Positions 1-9,376 of a stretch of 64,000 bases of DNA are shown one piece after another. The notes under the pieces are model-generated. The model had not been told where the DNA came from and did not search any database. It saw only the letters and a program-made list of their open reading frames with translations. Position 1 is the first letter of the stretch. Every line of letters begins with the position of its first letter. Made by a program: the position numbers and the translations under genes. Source of the stretch: Dasania sp. GY-MA-18 (GTDB lineage Bacteria; Pseudomonadota; Gammaproteobacteria; Pseudomonadales; Dasaniaceae); assembly GCF_024734385.1 (NCBI RefSeq), contig NZ_JANHAP010000008.1:62001-126000 (forward strand). Direction: 5' to 3'.

Positions 1-405
1 CGGCGTAGCTGTAGGGACCGCACTGCGTATCGCGCTAACGATGTTATAAAGACGCTGTGGTTCGCGCAGTAGTACTGAACCGCCATCGTTGCGGTTCACG
101 GTTTTGGCGGGGCAGCCAAAGTTGATATCTATACCGGGCGCGCCCAGTTCGGCAGCGCGGTGAGCATTGGCGGCCATGGGGTCGGGCTGGCCACCTAATA
201 ACTGTACATAGACGGGTACACCGCTAGGGGTAGTACCGCCTTGTTTTAATTCTGGGCACAATCGGTAAAACACACGGCGCGGTAGCAGTTGGTTGGTTAC
301 CCTAACAAACTCGGTAACGCAGCGATCTATGCCGCCTATGCGCGTTAGCATGTCACGCATGGTGTGGTCGACAACGCCCTCCATAGGGGCAAGCATAATT
401 CGCAT
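1..405 (-). CDS. dusC: tRNA-dihydrouridine(16) synthase DusC, N-terminal 135 residues (gene continues beyond the left edge)
   Basis: Flavoenzyme that reduces a uridine in the D-loop of tRNA (U16 for the DusC subfamily). Translating the minus strand from the ATG at 405 gives an open frame to base 1 with no stop. It begins [13 protein letters not shown], the FMN-binding first strand of the Dus TIM barrel, and reaches the family signature around the catalytic cysteine, [17 protein letters not shown], with Cys at residue 98. The TEFVRV and LLPRRVF segments and the NRNDGG variant after the cysteine motif favour DusC over DusA or DusB. It is transcribed away from oadG across a 425-bp gap. The C-terminal helical tRNA-binding domain lies outside the window, so completeness cannot be judged. 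Confidence 0.9.
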   Translation of the reverse strand, partial: MRIMLAPMEGVVDHTMRDMLTRIGGIDRCVTEFVRVTNQLLPRRVFYRLCPELKQGGTTPSGVPVYVQLLGGQPDPMAANAHRAAELGAPGIDINFGCPAKTVNRNDGGSVLLREPQRLYNIVSAIRSAVPTATP

Positions 406-830
406 AGGCTGAGTACATTGTTGGGGTGAGTACTTTTTAAGCGGTCTATTCCTTTTGTGGCGCGCATTATAAGTTTTTTGGGCGGAATAAAAAGCGTCTT
501 CTGAGGTTTGTAGTATGCCCGGCATTTTTTTGTAAATTTACTACAATGCCGGTTTAACTTGTTGATCTATAAGCTTTTTGCAAAAAGGCAGTAGTGGCGC
601 GAGATTGCTAAATTGGTTGATAAATAGCCGTCGCAACTGTGCGTAAGCGATTGAATTTTAAAGATAATGTAATTTTTTTACTTTTTGTAGTGTGGTTGCC
701 TAACGTTGTATTTATAGGTAAATTAGCGCTCCCCTACTCAGTGAGGCTGTAGATGACCCTACAGCGTTAACTAACATACTGACACGCTCCGGCAGATCCT
801 GGCGCTTGTGAGCAAATTCGAGGTAAAGCG
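406..830. other. Divergent intergenic region between dusC and oadG
   Basis: No gene of credible length is seen in this 425-bp AT-rich gap. It must hold the promoters of dusC (leftward) and the oad operon (rightward). A possible sigma-70 promoter for oad is TTGCCT at 696-701, a 17-bp spacer and TAAATT at 719-724. A perfect 7-bp hairpin, GCTGTAG/CTACAGC at 746-765, would then lie in the oad leader. The palindrome at 519-552 is listed separately. All regulatory readings here are inference from the bases alone. Confidence 0.4.
519..552. promoter_or_regulatory. Nested palindrome, possible operator
   Basis: An outer inverted repeat CCGGCATT (519-526) / AATGCCGG (545-552) encloses a perfect 10-bp palindrome GTAAATTTAC (532-541). 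The two dyads are almost concentric, with 5 and 3 bases between inner and outer arms. No T-run follows the outer arm, so a terminator is unlikely. It sits between the divergent dusC and oadG genes and could be a binding site for a dimeric regulator. Confidence 0.35.
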
Positions 831-1070
831 ATGCAACAGACATTGATGCAACAGGGCGCAGAACTCATGCTTTATGGCATGGGCACGGTCTTTGTTTTTC
901 TAACATTATTGGTTGTATTAACTACCATTATGTCTTCGTTAATACAGCGCTATGTTAAGCCTGAGCCGCCAGCTGGCCCCAGCGGAGGCGCAACAACAAC
1001 CGCTCCCCAGGCCGATAGCCAATTAGTCGCTGTGATTGCTGCCGCTATTAAACAACACCGCGCGCGTTAA
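831..1070 (+). CDS. oadG: Oxaloacetate decarboxylase gamma subunit
   Basis: Small inner-membrane subunit that assembles the biotin-dependent Na+ pump oxaloacetate decarboxylase, tying OadA to the OadB channel. The 79-aa protein has one membrane helix at about residues 13-35, then a Pro/Ala/Thr-rich linker and a short basic C-terminus, as in OadG proteins of about 80 residues. A GAGG Shine-Dalgarno at 820-823 supports the ATG at 831. It is first in a compact oadG-oadA-oadB operon, 52 bp ahead of oadA. Sequence alone is weakly diagnostic for such a small protein; the neighbours make the call secure. Confidence 0.88.
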   Translation: MQQTLMQQGAELMLYGMGTVFVFLTLLVVLTTIMSSLIQRYVKPEPPAGPSGGATTTAPQADSQLVAVIAAAIKQHRAR

Positions 1071-1122
1071 TTCGCCGCGCTGTTCACCCCTTTTTAGTTA
1101 AATTATAAAAGGCTCGTTACCC

Positions 1123-2925
1123 ATGAGTGAAACAAAAAAACCCTTAGGTATTACCGACGTCGTCTTACGTGACGCACATCAATCCTTATTTGCTACCCGC
1201 ATGCGTTTAGACGATATGCTGCCCATAGCTGAAAAGCTGGATCAGGTAGGTTTCTGGTCACTAGAAACCTGGGGTGGTGCAACTTTTGACGCTTGTATAC
1301 GCTACTTAGGCGAAGATCCATGGGATCGCATACGCCAGCTTAAAAAGGCCATGCCTAACACGCCTATGCAAATGCTGTTTCGCGGCCAAAATATTTTAGG
1401 CTACCGTCACTATGCAGACGATGTGGTTGAGAAGTTTGTTGAGCGCTGTGCGGTAAACGGCGTAGACGTATTCCGCGTATTCGACGCCATGAACGATATG
1501 CGCAATATCGAAACGGCCCTAAAAGCCGTTAAGAAACAAGGCAAGCATGCGCAAGGTACTATCTCTTATACCTTAAGCCCCGTGCATAACATAGATATGT
1601 GGGTAGAGCAGGGTAAGCGCATAGAAGATATGGGTGCTGACTCTATTGCTATTAAAGATATGGCGGGTTTGTTAAAGCCTTATGACGGCTTTGAGCTAGT
1701 GAGCAAATTAAAAGCGGCCTGTGATATCCCCATACACATGCAGTGCCATGCGACTACCGGTTTATCAACAGCTACTGCGCTTAAGTGTGTAGAGGCGGGT
1801 ATAGATAATATTGATACCGCTATCTCTTCTATGTCTATGACTTACGGCCACAGCCCCACCGAATCAGTGGTTGCTATTTTACAAGGCACCGAGCGCGACA
1901 CCGGCTTAGATTTAGTGTTATTAGAAGAAATCGCCAACTACTTCCGCGAAGTGCGTAAGAAGTACGCTCAGTTTGAAGGTTCACTGCGCGGTGTCGATGG
2001 CCGTATCTTAACGGCACAGGTGCCCGGCGGCATGTTAACCAACATGGAAAGCCAGCTTAAAGACCAAGGCGCAGAAGATAAGTTTGCCGAAGTGCTGGAC
2101 GAGATCCCCCGCGTACGTAAAGACTTGGGTTACATCCCACTAGTAACCCCTACCTCGCAAATTGTTGGTACTCAGGCGGTACTGAATGTATTAACCGGCG
2201 AGCGTTACAAGTCTATCTCTAAAGAGACGCAAGGTATTTTAAAAGGCGAATACGGCGCTACTCCCGCACCTATGAATGCCGAGCTACAAGCTCGCGTATT
2301 AGACGGTGCTGAGCCTATTACTTGTAGGCCTGCTGATTTGCTAGATCCAGAAATGGACAAGCTAACTGCCGAGTTGAAAGAAGTCGCCGCCCAAAAAGGC
2401 ATTAGCCTAACCAGCGGTGAAGGTGAGGTAGATGATGTATTGACCTATGCCTTGTTCCCACAAATTGGCTTAAAGTTTTTAGAAAATCGTGGTAACCCCG
2501 ATGCCTTCGAGCCTGTGCCTACCGGTAAAGCACCTGCAGCAGCAGAGCCTGCTCCTGCAGCAGCTGGCGATAGCGGCGTGTATACGGTAACCGTTAACGG
2601 CCAGAGCTACGTGGTAGAAGTGACTGACGGCGGTGATGTGTCTGCTATTGCCCCCACTAGCTCAGCGGCACCTGCTGCTGCCCCGGCAGCCGCAGCCGCG
2701 CCTGCTGGTCCAGCCGAGCCCGTGACAGCACCTTTAGCCGGTAACATCTTTAAAGTAAATGTTGCCGCCGGTGAGCATATCCAGCAAGGCGATGTGATAC
2801 TTATTTTAGAGGCCATGAAGATGGAAACTGAGGTGCGCGCAGCGCAAGCCGGTGTGGTTGCCTCGGTTGATGTCAAAGAGGGCGACACCGTTGCCGTTGG
2901 CGATACTCTAATTACTGTCGCATAG
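1123..2925 (+). CDS. oadA: Oxaloacetate decarboxylase alpha subunit (biotin carrier and carboxyltransferase)
   Basis: Cytoplasmic catalytic subunit that transfers the carboxyl group of oxaloacetate to protein-bound biotin, giving pyruvate; OadB then decarboxylates carboxybiotin and pumps Na+ out. The 600-aa protein has the carboxyltransferase barrel first (about residues 5-265, opening [13 protein letters not shown] with the metal-binding Asp and a later HMQCHAT motif). A conserved OADA/PYC domain (about 290-480) and an Ala/Pro-rich linker (about 500-545) follow. The biotinyl domain ends the protein, with the attachment site EAMKMETEV and biotinylated Lys566. Length and order match OadA rather than pyruvate carboxylase, which would add an N-terminal biotin carboxylase. 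It lies 13 bp before oadB. Confidence 0.96.
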   Translation: MSETKKPLGITDVVLRDAHQSLFATRMRLDDMLPIAEKLDQVGFWSLETWGGATFDACIRYLGEDPWDRIRQLKKAMPNTPMQMLFRGQNILGYRHYADDVVEKFVERCAVNGVDVFRVFDAMNDMRNIETALKAVKKQGKHAQGTISYTLSPVHNIDMWVEQGKRIEDMGADSIAIKDMAGLLKPYDGFELVSKLKAACDIPIHMQCHATTGLSTATALKCVEAGIDNIDTAISSMSMTYGHSPTESVVAILQGTERDTGLDLVLLEEIANYFREVRKKYAQFEGSLRGVDGRILTAQVPGGMLTNMESQLKDQGAEDKFAEVLDEIPRVRKDLGYIPLVTPTSQIVGTQAVLNVLTGERYKSISKETQGILKGEYGATPAPMNAELQARVLDGAEPITCRPADLLDPEMDKLTAELKEVAAQKGISLTSGEGEVDDVLTYALFPQIGLKFLENRGNPDAFEPVPTGKAPAAAEPAPAAAGDSGVYTVTVNGQSYVVEVTDGGDVSAIAPTSSAAPAAAPAAAAAPAGPAEPVTAPLAGNIFKVNVAAGEHIQQGDVILILEAMKMETEVRAAQAGVVASVDVKEGDTVAVGDTLITVA

Positions 2926-2938
2926 CGGAGACTCTTGC

Positions 2939-4240
2939 ATGGAAAAGTTACTTGTACTGTGGCAAGACTCAGGCATCTATCAGGCCCAAGGTGGCCAGAT
3001 GATAATGATAGTCGTGGGTTTGTTGCTGCTGTTCTTAGCTATTCGCAAAGGTTTTGAGCCCTTGCTGCTGGTGCCTATAGGTTTTGGTGGTATTTTGGCC
3101 AATATCCCCGGTGCCGGCTTGGCTTACTCGGCGGTAGAAAATGCGGTGATGTCAGGTGATGCTGCTGTGTTACAGCAAATTGCTCATGCCCTAGGTGTGA
3201 GCAGCTGGGAGTCAGGCAAAGAGTTGTTACAGGCCTATAGCATGTCTGGCTCTGCCCCTCACCAGCATGCTGTGCAAGCGGCTACTGACGCTGGCTTTGG
3301 CAATGGCATGTTGTATAACTTTTACACCGTAGCAATTGCCAGTGGTGTAGCGCCCTTGCTGATCTTTATGGGCGTGGGTGCCATGACGGACTTTGGCCCG
3401 CTGCTAGCCAACCCTAAAACCTTGTTTTTAGGTGCCGCAGCGCAGTTTGGTATTTTTGCCACTGTGCTAGGTGCGGTAGGTTTAACCAGCTTAGGCTGGA
3501 TGGACTTCAGCATGCAGGATGCGGCGGCTATAGGTATTATCGGCGGCGCTGATGGCCCAACGGCTATCTATGTTGCTAGCTTGCTAGCACCAGACTTGTT
3601 GGGGGCGATTGCTGTTGCTGCCTACTCCTATATGGCGTTGGTGCCTTTAATTCAGCCACCTATTATGCGTGCCTTAACCACTGAGGCTGAGCGCAAAATA
3701 GAGATGGTGCAATTGCGCCCGGTGTCTAAGCTAGAAAAAATCATGTTCCCCTTAGTGTTACTGATCTTGGTGGCGCTATGTTTGCCTAGTGCAGCACCGC
3801 TATTGGGTATGTTCTGCTTTGGTAACCTGATGAAAGAGTGTGGGGTGGTTGACCGCTTGAGTGATACCGCGCAAAACGCTTTGATCAACATAGTGACCAT
3901 ATTCCTAGGTTTATCGGTAGGCTCTAAGCTTAGCGCCGATAAGTTTTTAGACTTAAATACTTTGGGTATTTTAGCGCTAGGTATTGTCGCCTTTGGTATA
4001 GGTACGGCTTGTGGGGTGTTAATGGCTAAGCTGATGAACAAGATCACTAGCACGCCAGTTAACCCACTGATAGGTTCAGCCGGTGTTTCTGCGGTGCCTA
4101 TGGCAGCCAGGGTATCGAACAAGCTGGGCTTAGAGTACAACTCACAAAACTTCTTGCTCATGCATGCTATGGGCCCCAATGTGGCGGGCGTTATAGGCTC
4201 TGCTGTGGCAGCGGGTGTGATGATTAGCCTGGTTAGTTAA
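2939..4240 (+). CDS. oadB: Oxaloacetate decarboxylase beta subunit (Na+-translocating channel)
   Basis: Integral membrane subunit that decarboxylates carboxybiotin and couples this to Na+ export. The 433-aa protein is almost wholly hydrophobic with many membrane helices. It carries the hallmark [10 protein letters not shown] at about 203-212, whose Asp205 corresponds to the essential membrane Asp of the family, and the C-terminal [20 protein letters not shown] segment also implicated in Na+ binding. It is the last gene of oadGAB, followed 28 bp later by a strong terminator. The Na+ gradient it makes would suit a marine lifestyle. Confidence 0.95.
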   Translation: MEKLLVLWQDSGIYQAQGGQMIMIVVGLLLLFLAIRKGFEPLLLVPIGFGGILANIPGAGLAYSAVENAVMSGDAAVLQQIAHALGVSSWESGKELLQAYSMSGSAPHQHAVQAATDAGFGNGMLYNFYTVAIASGVAPLLIFMGVGAMTDFGPLLANPKTLFLGAAAQFGIFATVLGAVGLTSLGWMDFSMQDAAAIGIIGGADGPTAIYVASLLAPDLLGAIAVAAYSYMALVPLIQPPIMRALTTEAERKIEMVQLRPVSKLEKIMFPLVLLILVALCLPSAAPLLGMFCFGNLMKECGVVDRLSDTAQNALINIVTIFLGLSVGSKLSADKFLDLNTLGILALGIVAFGIGTACGVLMAKLMNKITSTPVNPLIGSAGVSAVPMAARVSNKLGLEYNSQNFLLMHAMGPNVAGVIGSAVAAGVMISLVS

Positions 4241-4268
4241 TGCCTTAATTGTGCTACTGCAATATCTT

Positions 4269-4294
4269 AAAAAGCCCGCTTGCGGGCTTTTTTT
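4269..4294 (+). terminator. Rho-independent terminator of oadGAB
   Basis: A 9-bp stem AAAGCCCGC (4271-4279) / GCGGGCTTT (4282-4290) with a 2-base loop runs into a T-tract. It lies 28 bp past the oadB stop. A-rich bases on the left flank could let it also serve the minus-strand small gene that ends at 4321. Confidence 0.9.
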
Positions 4295-4320
4295 ATGGCT
4301 GGCTGTTGGCGGCGAGCTGA

Positions 4321-4515
4321 TTAGTGTGGCAGGTTGCTGCGAGTGGTTTGGCTAAGCCCAGCGGCGTGAAAGTCTTCAACCAGGCTGCGGCTGCAATCGC
4401 GGCGTTGGTCATTTTTGCGGCGTCGTTTATGGCTGAGGTCTAATCTAGGGGCTTTGCGTCTATCGCCGCCTTGCCGTCTGTCACCTAGGGTTCTACGGTT
4501 AATAAGCATTGTCAT
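4321..4515 (-). CDS. Small arginine-rich protein with repeated DRR motifs, unknown function
   Basis: A 64-aa, strongly basic hypothetical protein. The middle is built on a repeated theme, NRRTLGDRR, GGDRR, HKRRRKNDQRR and DCSR, so DRR or QRR recurs roughly every 7-15 residues. There is no signal peptide or membrane helix. It is transcribed convergently to oadB and divergently from gspC. The Shine-Dalgarno is weak, and ATGs at 4515 and 4509 are both possible starts. The regular Arg/Asp pattern is unlikely in a random frame, which is why I list it. An RNA-binding or protein-docking role would be a guess. Confidence 0.5.
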   Translation of the reverse strand: MTMLINRRTLGDRRQGGDRRKAPRLDLSHKRRRKNDQRRDCSRSLVEDFHAAGLSQTTRSNLPH

Positions 4516-4738
4516 AATCTTGTTATATTTCTGTCGTTTAATGGGGTTAATAAGCTGTTTGGCGGCAGTATTACTGGCTCTGCGGATGTCATATATTAGT
4601 CATAACAGCGTTCAGGCGTTTTAAGATAGTCTAGTCTAGAGGGCTTGCCAGCTTTTTCTGGCAAAGTGTGAATAAGTCATATAAATGATTAGCTAGCAAG
4701 CAAAGGAAAGGATGAATCCTAAACCTGAGGAGCCTATA

Positions 4739-4807
4739 ATGGGCGGCTTAAAACTCTTGATAATAAAAAATCGAAATTGGGGTGTGTGTTGTCCAAACCA
4801 GCCATGA
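4739..4807 (+). CDS. Possible 22-codon leader ORF coupled to gspC
   Basis: An ATG at 4739 follows a textbook Shine-Dalgarno, GAGGAG at 4727-4732, at 6-base spacing. The frame runs 22 codons and stops with TGA at 4805-4807, overlapping the ATG at 4804 that can start gspC (ATGA overlap). An in-frame upstream ATG at 4712 with AAGGA before it would give 31 codons. The gspC ATG itself has no visible Shine-Dalgarno, so translational coupling is plausible. The peptide (MGGLKLLIIKNRNW and so on) resembles nothing I know, and it may be fortuitous. Confidence 0.35.
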   Translation: MGGLKLLIIKNRNWGVCCPNQP

Positions 4808-5733
4808 CATCAGTGGTGTCAGAGCGTTTGCTCGCTATTTTGCAGTCTATACAGCGCTTGCCGGTATTGGTTTGGTATCGGGGGCTGTGTATAGGCCTAT
4901 CGCTAGTGTTAGTTTATACCCTTAGTTTATGGCTGTGGTTGTTATTGCCACAGGCTGAACCTACTGCTGGCCCCGCCGTTGTCACAGGTGCCGGCTTAGC
5001 GCAACAGTCCAGCCAGCATATAGATATTGAAAAGCTGCAATCCTATAACCTGTTTGGTGCTATGCAGGCAGGGGCAGAGCAACAGCCTGCTGAGTTAGTG
5101 CAGCCCGAGCAAACGGTCAATGCTGAGCCCACCCGCTTAAAGCTACAGTTAAACGGCGTGGTGCTGGCCAGTAACCCCGATGATGCGCTGGCGATGATTG
5201 TCTACCAAGGTAAAGAAGATCAATACGCCATAGGCGACAGGTTGCCGGTAGCCAGGGTGGTGTTGTCGCAAATCTACCGCGACCATGTCATTATCGAAAA
5301 CGCGGGCCGCTATGAATCACTGTGGTTGTTTGAGGGTGATAAGGACTCCAGCCCCAGCTCCCCCAGCCCTAGCCAGCCAGAGCAGCAAGTCGATAAACGC
5401 AATAACCAACAAGTGAGCAGTATGGCCAGAGAATACCGCCAGCGGCTCTATAAAAACCCTAGCTCTTTGGCAGATGCTCTGCGCATTACCCCCTATCAAG
5501 TCGATGGGGTGATGTACGGCTACCGCATTAATCCAGGCCGAGATAAGCAGCAATTTAAACAGTTGGGGCTAAAATCTAATGATGTAGTCACTAGCATTAA
5601 CGGCATCAGGCTTAATGACCCTGCAAAGGCGGTAGAGCTGTATAAAATTATGCGTTCAGCCAAGCAGGCCACTTTTATTATTGAGCGCGATGGTCAGCCT
5701 GTAGAAATGTTGGTGTCGCTGGAAAACGAATAG
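4804..5733 (+). CDS. gspC: Type II secretion system protein C
   Basis: Bitopic inner-membrane clamp that links the inner-membrane platform to the GspD secretin and helps recruit substrates. From the ATG at 4804 it has 309 residues: a short cytoplasmic N-terminus, one membrane helix (about 28-48), a Pro/Gln-rich linker, the periplasmic homology region (about 115-180, including LNGVVLASNP and AIGDRLP), and a C-terminal PDZ domain (about 220-305, with LGLKSNDVVTSING). The start is uncertain: TTG at 4777 or 4789 would add 9 or 5 residues, the latter behind a GGGGTG stretch. It opens the gspC-N operon, 56 bp before gspD. Confidence 0.9.
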   Translation: MTSVVSERLLAILQSIQRLPVLVWYRGLCIGLSLVLVYTLSLWLWLLLPQAEPTAGPAVVTGAGLAQQSSQHIDIEKLQSYNLFGAMQAGAEQQPAELVQPEQTVNAEPTRLKLQLNGVVLASNPDDALAMIVYQGKEDQYAIGDRLPVARVVLSQIYRDHVIIENAGRYESLWLFEGDKDSSPSSPSPSQPEQQVDKRNNQQVSSMAREYRQRLYKNPSSLADALRITPYQVDGVMYGYRINPGRDKQQFKQLGLKSNDVVTSINGIRLNDPAKAVELYKIMRSAKQATFIIERDGQPVEMLVSLENE

Positions 5734-5789
5734 CCCAATGCCCATTCGTTTAACAAACAATTTAAATAACTAAATAATTAGGTAATCCT

Positions 5790-7829
5790 GTGAGTTTTAT
5801 TGTGACCCTTAGTCGTAGAGTTAAACCTTGCTTATGCTTGGCCTTTGCCGTTGTGGCGGCGTTTGCCATGCCCGTTGCTGCCCTGGAAAAAACCTGGACT
5901 TTAAACTCCAAAGAAATGGATATACAGCAGCTGATTATTAGCGTGGCCAAGGCTACCGATAAAACTATCATCATAGACCCTAAGGTGAAGGGCAAGGTGC
6001 AGGTGGTTTCGTCCAAGCCGCTAAATCGCGAACAATACTACAACTTATTTTTAACCATTTTGGACATACACGGTTTTGCCGCCATAGAAAACAGTGGCGT
6101 GGTGCGGGTAGTGCCCACCAAAGATGCGCGCAGCTCACCAGTGCCGGTAGAGTTGGACTCAGGCCCAGAAACCAGTGAAGTGATTACCCAAGTTATACAG
6201 CTGGAGAATATTTCAGCGGCAAAACTGATACCCGTATTACGCCCGCTGGCACCACAGCAATCCCATATGGCGGCCTATGCCCCCAGCAACGCCATTATTA
6301 TTTCTGATACCCGCTCTAATATTCTGCGTATTCAAAAAGTAATACAGCAAATAGATCGCTCCGCGCAAGAAAAAACCGAAATCGTCACGCTGGAACATGC
6401 CGCCGCGGAAGAAGTGGTGAAAATGTTAGAGAAGTTACAAAAGCGCGAGCAAACCAAAGGTCAGCCTGCCTCTGAAAGCACCTTGCTAGTTGCCGATAAA
6501 CGCACCAACAGTTTATTAATTAATGGCGATGAGTTAGAGCGGCAACGAATTAAAACCTTAATCAAATATTTAGATACGCCGCTAATCCAAAGCGGTAATG
6601 TGAAAGTGGTGTACTTGGAATATGCCGAAGCCGATGAGCTTGCAAAAATGCTCAGCAAGGTAATACAAAATATAGAAGGTATGTCCCAGCAAGATGGCGT
6701 GAAATCAGCTAAAAAATCGGTGGCCACCGTCGAGGCCGATATAGGCACCAATGCCCTGATTATTACTGCTGATGCCGATGTGATGCAGTCACTATTATCG
6801 GTGGTGCAGCGTTTGGATATACGCCGTGCTCAGGTGTTAGTAGAGGCCATTATTGTAGAAATGTCAGCGGATAATGGCCAAAACCTAGGGGTAGAGTGGC
6901 TGTTTTCTGATGAGAACGGTTCTTATGGTTCTTCCACCGACAGTGGTTTGGCCGGGGCGCTAGGTGCTGCCACTAGCGGTGAAGACAGTGAAGGTAATGC
7001 TATTGATCCCACTTTGGGCTTGGCCGCAGCGCTATCGCAAGTGCCGGGGCAGGTACTGGGCGTAGGCCGTTTAGATAAAAGCCTAAGTTTTAACGTGGTG
7101 CTGAATGCTTTAAAAACCAATACCCAGGCTAATATTTTATCCACCCCTTCATTATTAACCTTGGATAATGAAGAGGCCTCTATTGTTGTGGGCCAAAGTA
7201 TTCCCTTTGTGACGGGCTCGTATACCAGTACCGGTAATACCTCATCCAACCCCGGCAACCCCTTCCAAACGGTTGAGCGTGAAAATGTAGGTATTACATT
7301 AAAAGTAACGCCGCAAATTAATGAGGGGGATTCCTTAATCCTGGCGCTTTCACAAGAAGTGTCTGATGCCATACCGGGTTCAGCGATTAACGGCAATTTG
7401 ATTACTACCGAACGCAAGATAGACACCAAAATTTTAGCGGATAACGGCCAAACCATAGTGCTGGGTGGTTTGATCAAAGACAATGTCAGTGAAACGCAGC
7501 AAAAAGTCCCTTTGCTGGGGGATATTCCTTTCTTGGGAGCTTTGTTTAGAAGCACGAAAACTACCTATGGTAAAACCCATTTATTAGTGTTTTTACGCTC
7601 CAGTATTATTCGCGATAACCGCGAAATGGATGAGGTCACCGCCATTAAATATAAGTTAATACGCAAAAAACAATTAGAGCGTATAGAGGGCGGGGTAGAG
7701 TTTGTCGATCAGGCTACCATGCCTTTACTGCCAGAGTGGCAGGAGCAGCTAGAGCAGTTAGAGGATATACGCGAGCAGCAAAGGCTAGAGCAAAAGCAAC
7801 AAGCCGAAAGCGAGTTGCAGGGTGGTTGA
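5790..7829 (+). CDS. gspD: Type II secretion system secretin GspD
   Basis: Outer-membrane channel through which folded exoproteins leave the periplasm. The 679-aa precursor starts at a GTG with AGGT upstream and has a Sec signal peptide (about residues 1-31, ending PVAA). Next come the N0 domain (TWTLNSKEMDIQQLI onwards), N1-N3 repeats (about 110-340) and the secretin core (about 350-620). The core includes VLVEAIIVEMS, a Gly/Ser-rich cap-gate insert and the closing VPLLGDIPFLGALFRS signature. The last 50 residues are Gln/Glu-rich and may form the S-domain that binds a pilotin. Its stop nearly touches gspE. Confidence 0.96.
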   Translation: MSFIVTLSRRVKPCLCLAFAVVAAFAMPVAALEKTWTLNSKEMDIQQLIISVAKATDKTIIIDPKVKGKVQVVSSKPLNREQYYNLFLTILDIHGFAAIENSGVVRVVPTKDARSSPVPVELDSGPETSEVITQVIQLENISAAKLIPVLRPLAPQQSHMAAYAPSNAIIISDTRSNILRIQKVIQQIDRSAQEKTEIVTLEHAAAEEVVKMLEKLQKREQTKGQPASESTLLVADKRTNSLLINGDELERQRIKTLIKYLDTPLIQSGNVKVVYLEYAEADELAKMLSKVIQNIEGMSQQDGVKSAKKSVATVEADIGTNALIITADADVMQSLLSVVQRLDIRRAQVLVEAIIVEMSADNGQNLGVEWLFSDENGSYGSSTDSGLAGALGAATSGEDSEGNAIDPTLGLAAALSQVPGQVLGVGRLDKSLSFNVVLNALKTNTQANILSTPSLLTLDNEEASIVVGQSIPFVTGSYTSTGNTSSNPGNPFQTVERENVGITLKVTPQINEGDSLILALSQEVSDAIPGSAINGNLITTERKIDTKILADNGQTIVLGGLIKDNVSETQQKVPLLGDIPFLGALFRSTKTTYGKTHLLVFLRSSIIRDNREMDEVTAIKYKLIRKKQLERIEGGVEFVDQATMPLLPEWQEQLEQLEDIREQQRLEQKQQAESELQGG

Positions 7830-7830
7830 T

Positions 7831-9372
7831 ATGTCAACCGAGCTTAGTAATACAGATTCGCAAATTAACGCGCCAGCAATAGACGCGGAAGCCAACGCAG
7901 CCCTAGTGAAGCATAGCGTGCATGTGCCCTTTAGTTTTGCTCAACAGCACGGCGTGATTATTGATGATAAGCAAGATCCAGTAGAGTTACTGCACAGAAA
8001 AGATCTAAGCCTAGCGACTCTGTTAGAGGTGCAGCGGGTGTTAGGTAGCGACTTTGTTTGCGCCCAGCTCAGTGATGAGGAATTTCAACGGCGTTTAAGC
8101 CTGCGCTATCAGCGCGATAATAACGAAGCCGTGCAAATGGCCGAAGATATGGGCGCCGATATAGATCTTTCGCGGCTGGCCGATGAGATCCCCGATATGG
8201 GGGATTTAATGGACGCCGAAGATGATGCCCCGGTGATCCGTTTAATCAACGCCATTTTATCCCAGGCCGTACGTGAGCAAGCCTCGGATATACATATAGA
8301 AACTTTTGAAGATAAGCTCACCGTGCGCTTTCGCGTAGACGGTGTGTTAACCGAGGTGCTTACTCCTAAACGCATGCTCGCTCCTTTGTTAGTCTCGCGT
8401 TTAAAAGTTATGGCTAAATTAGACATAGCTGAAAAACGCATACCGCAAGATGGCCGTATCTCTGTGCGCTTAGCCGGGCATGCGGTAGATATACGGGTAT
8501 CGACCATTCCCTCTGCTCATGGCGAGCGGGTAGTGTTGCGTTTATTGGATAAGCAGGCTGGGCAATTGCAATTATCGCAATTGCATATGGGTGAACAGGT
8601 ACTGCAAAAATTTAAAAAATCTTTGCACACGCCGCATGGCATTATTTTAGTGACCGGCCCCACCGGCTCGGGTAAAACTACCACGCTGTATGCTGGCCTA
8701 ACCGAAATTAATGATAGCAGCCGCAATATACTCACCATAGAAGACCCCATAGAATATTTATTGCCCGGCATAGGCCAAACCCAAGTGAATGCAAAAGTGG
8801 ACATGACTTTTGCTCGCGGCCTGCGCGCCATTTTGCGACAAGACCCCGATGTAGTGATGGTGGGTGAGATACGCGATACCGAAACTGCCGACATAGCCGT
8901 GCAAGCCAGTTTAACCGGTCACTTAGTGCTATCCACCTTGCATACTAACACTGCCGTAGGTGCAGTAACTCGCTTACAAGATATGGGGGTAGAGCCATTT
9001 TTATTATCTTCCAGCGTGATTGCCCTTATGGCGCAGCGTTTAATTCGCTTACTGTGCTCTCACTGCAAAGAACCCTACCTGGCCGGTGAGGCAGAGTTGG
9101 CGCTATTAAATTTACCGGGCCAGCAGGCCGAGCTGTTTAGAGCCAAAGGCTGCTCGCACTGTAATAACAGTGGCTACCGTGGCCGTACCGGTATTTATGA
9201 GTTGATAGAAATCGACGATACCCTGCGCAATATGATACACGAGCAGGTCGGCGAGCAAGAAATGATAGCCTATGCTAGGCAATCATCTAACAGCATTTTA
9301 GAAGATGGCCGCCAGCGCATACTGGCAGGCGAAACTACCGTGGAAGAGGTGTTGCGGGTAACCGCAGCGTAA
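7831..9372 (+). CDS. gspE: Type II secretion system ATPase GspE
   Basis: Cytoplasmic hexameric ATPase that drives pseudopilus assembly. From the ATG at 7831 it has 513 residues. A GspE N-terminal domain precedes the ATPase with Walker A GPTGSGKTT at 276-284, an Asp box, Walker B around DPDVVMVGEIRD, and a His box (GHLVLSTLHTN). Near the C-terminus it has the tetracysteine zinc site of GspE (CSHC and CSHC pairs), which separates it from PilT. A GTG at 7822 would overlap gspD, but GGGTGG at 7820-7825 is better placed for 7831. It binds GspL and GspF, encoded in the same operon. Confidence 0.96.
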   Translation: MSTELSNTDSQINAPAIDAEANAALVKHSVHVPFSFAQQHGVIIDDKQDPVELLHRKDLSLATLLEVQRVLGSDFVCAQLSDEEFQRRLSLRYQRDNNEAVQMAEDMGADIDLSRLADEIPDMGDLMDAEDDAPVIRLINAILSQAVREQASDIHIETFEDKLTVRFRVDGVLTEVLTPKRMLAPLLVSRLKVMAKLDIAEKRIPQDGRISVRLAGHAVDIRVSTIPSAHGERVVLRLLDKQAGQLQLSQLHMGEQVLQKFKKSLHTPHGIILVTGPTGSGKTTTLYAGLTEINDSSRNILTIEDPIEYLLPGIGQTQVNAKVDMTFARGLRAILRQDPDVVMVGEIRDTETADIAVQASLTGHLVLSTLHTNTAVGAVTRLQDMGVEPFLLSSSVIALMAQRLIRLLCSHCKEPYLAGEAELALLNLPGQQAELFRAKGCSHCNNSGYRGRTGIYELIEIDDTLRNMIHEQVGEQEMIAYARQSSNSILEDGRQRILAGETTVEEVLRVTAA

Positions 9373-9376
9373 AGCT

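Noticed and set aside
2607-4179. Open frames on the minus strand inside oadA and oadB (up to 175 codons)
   Set aside because: They lie fully within well-recognised genes on the opposite strand, have no recognisable domains and no ribosome sites; shadow frames.
4415-4624. A 69-codon plus-strand frame overlapping the Arg-rich small gene
   Set aside because: Its Arg/Ser/Leu-rich translation is the mirror of the DRR-rich gene; I kept the minus-strand frame, which has the regular motif.
6923-7555. A 210-codon minus-strand frame inside gspD
   Set aside because: Antisense to the conserved secretin domain; no family match.
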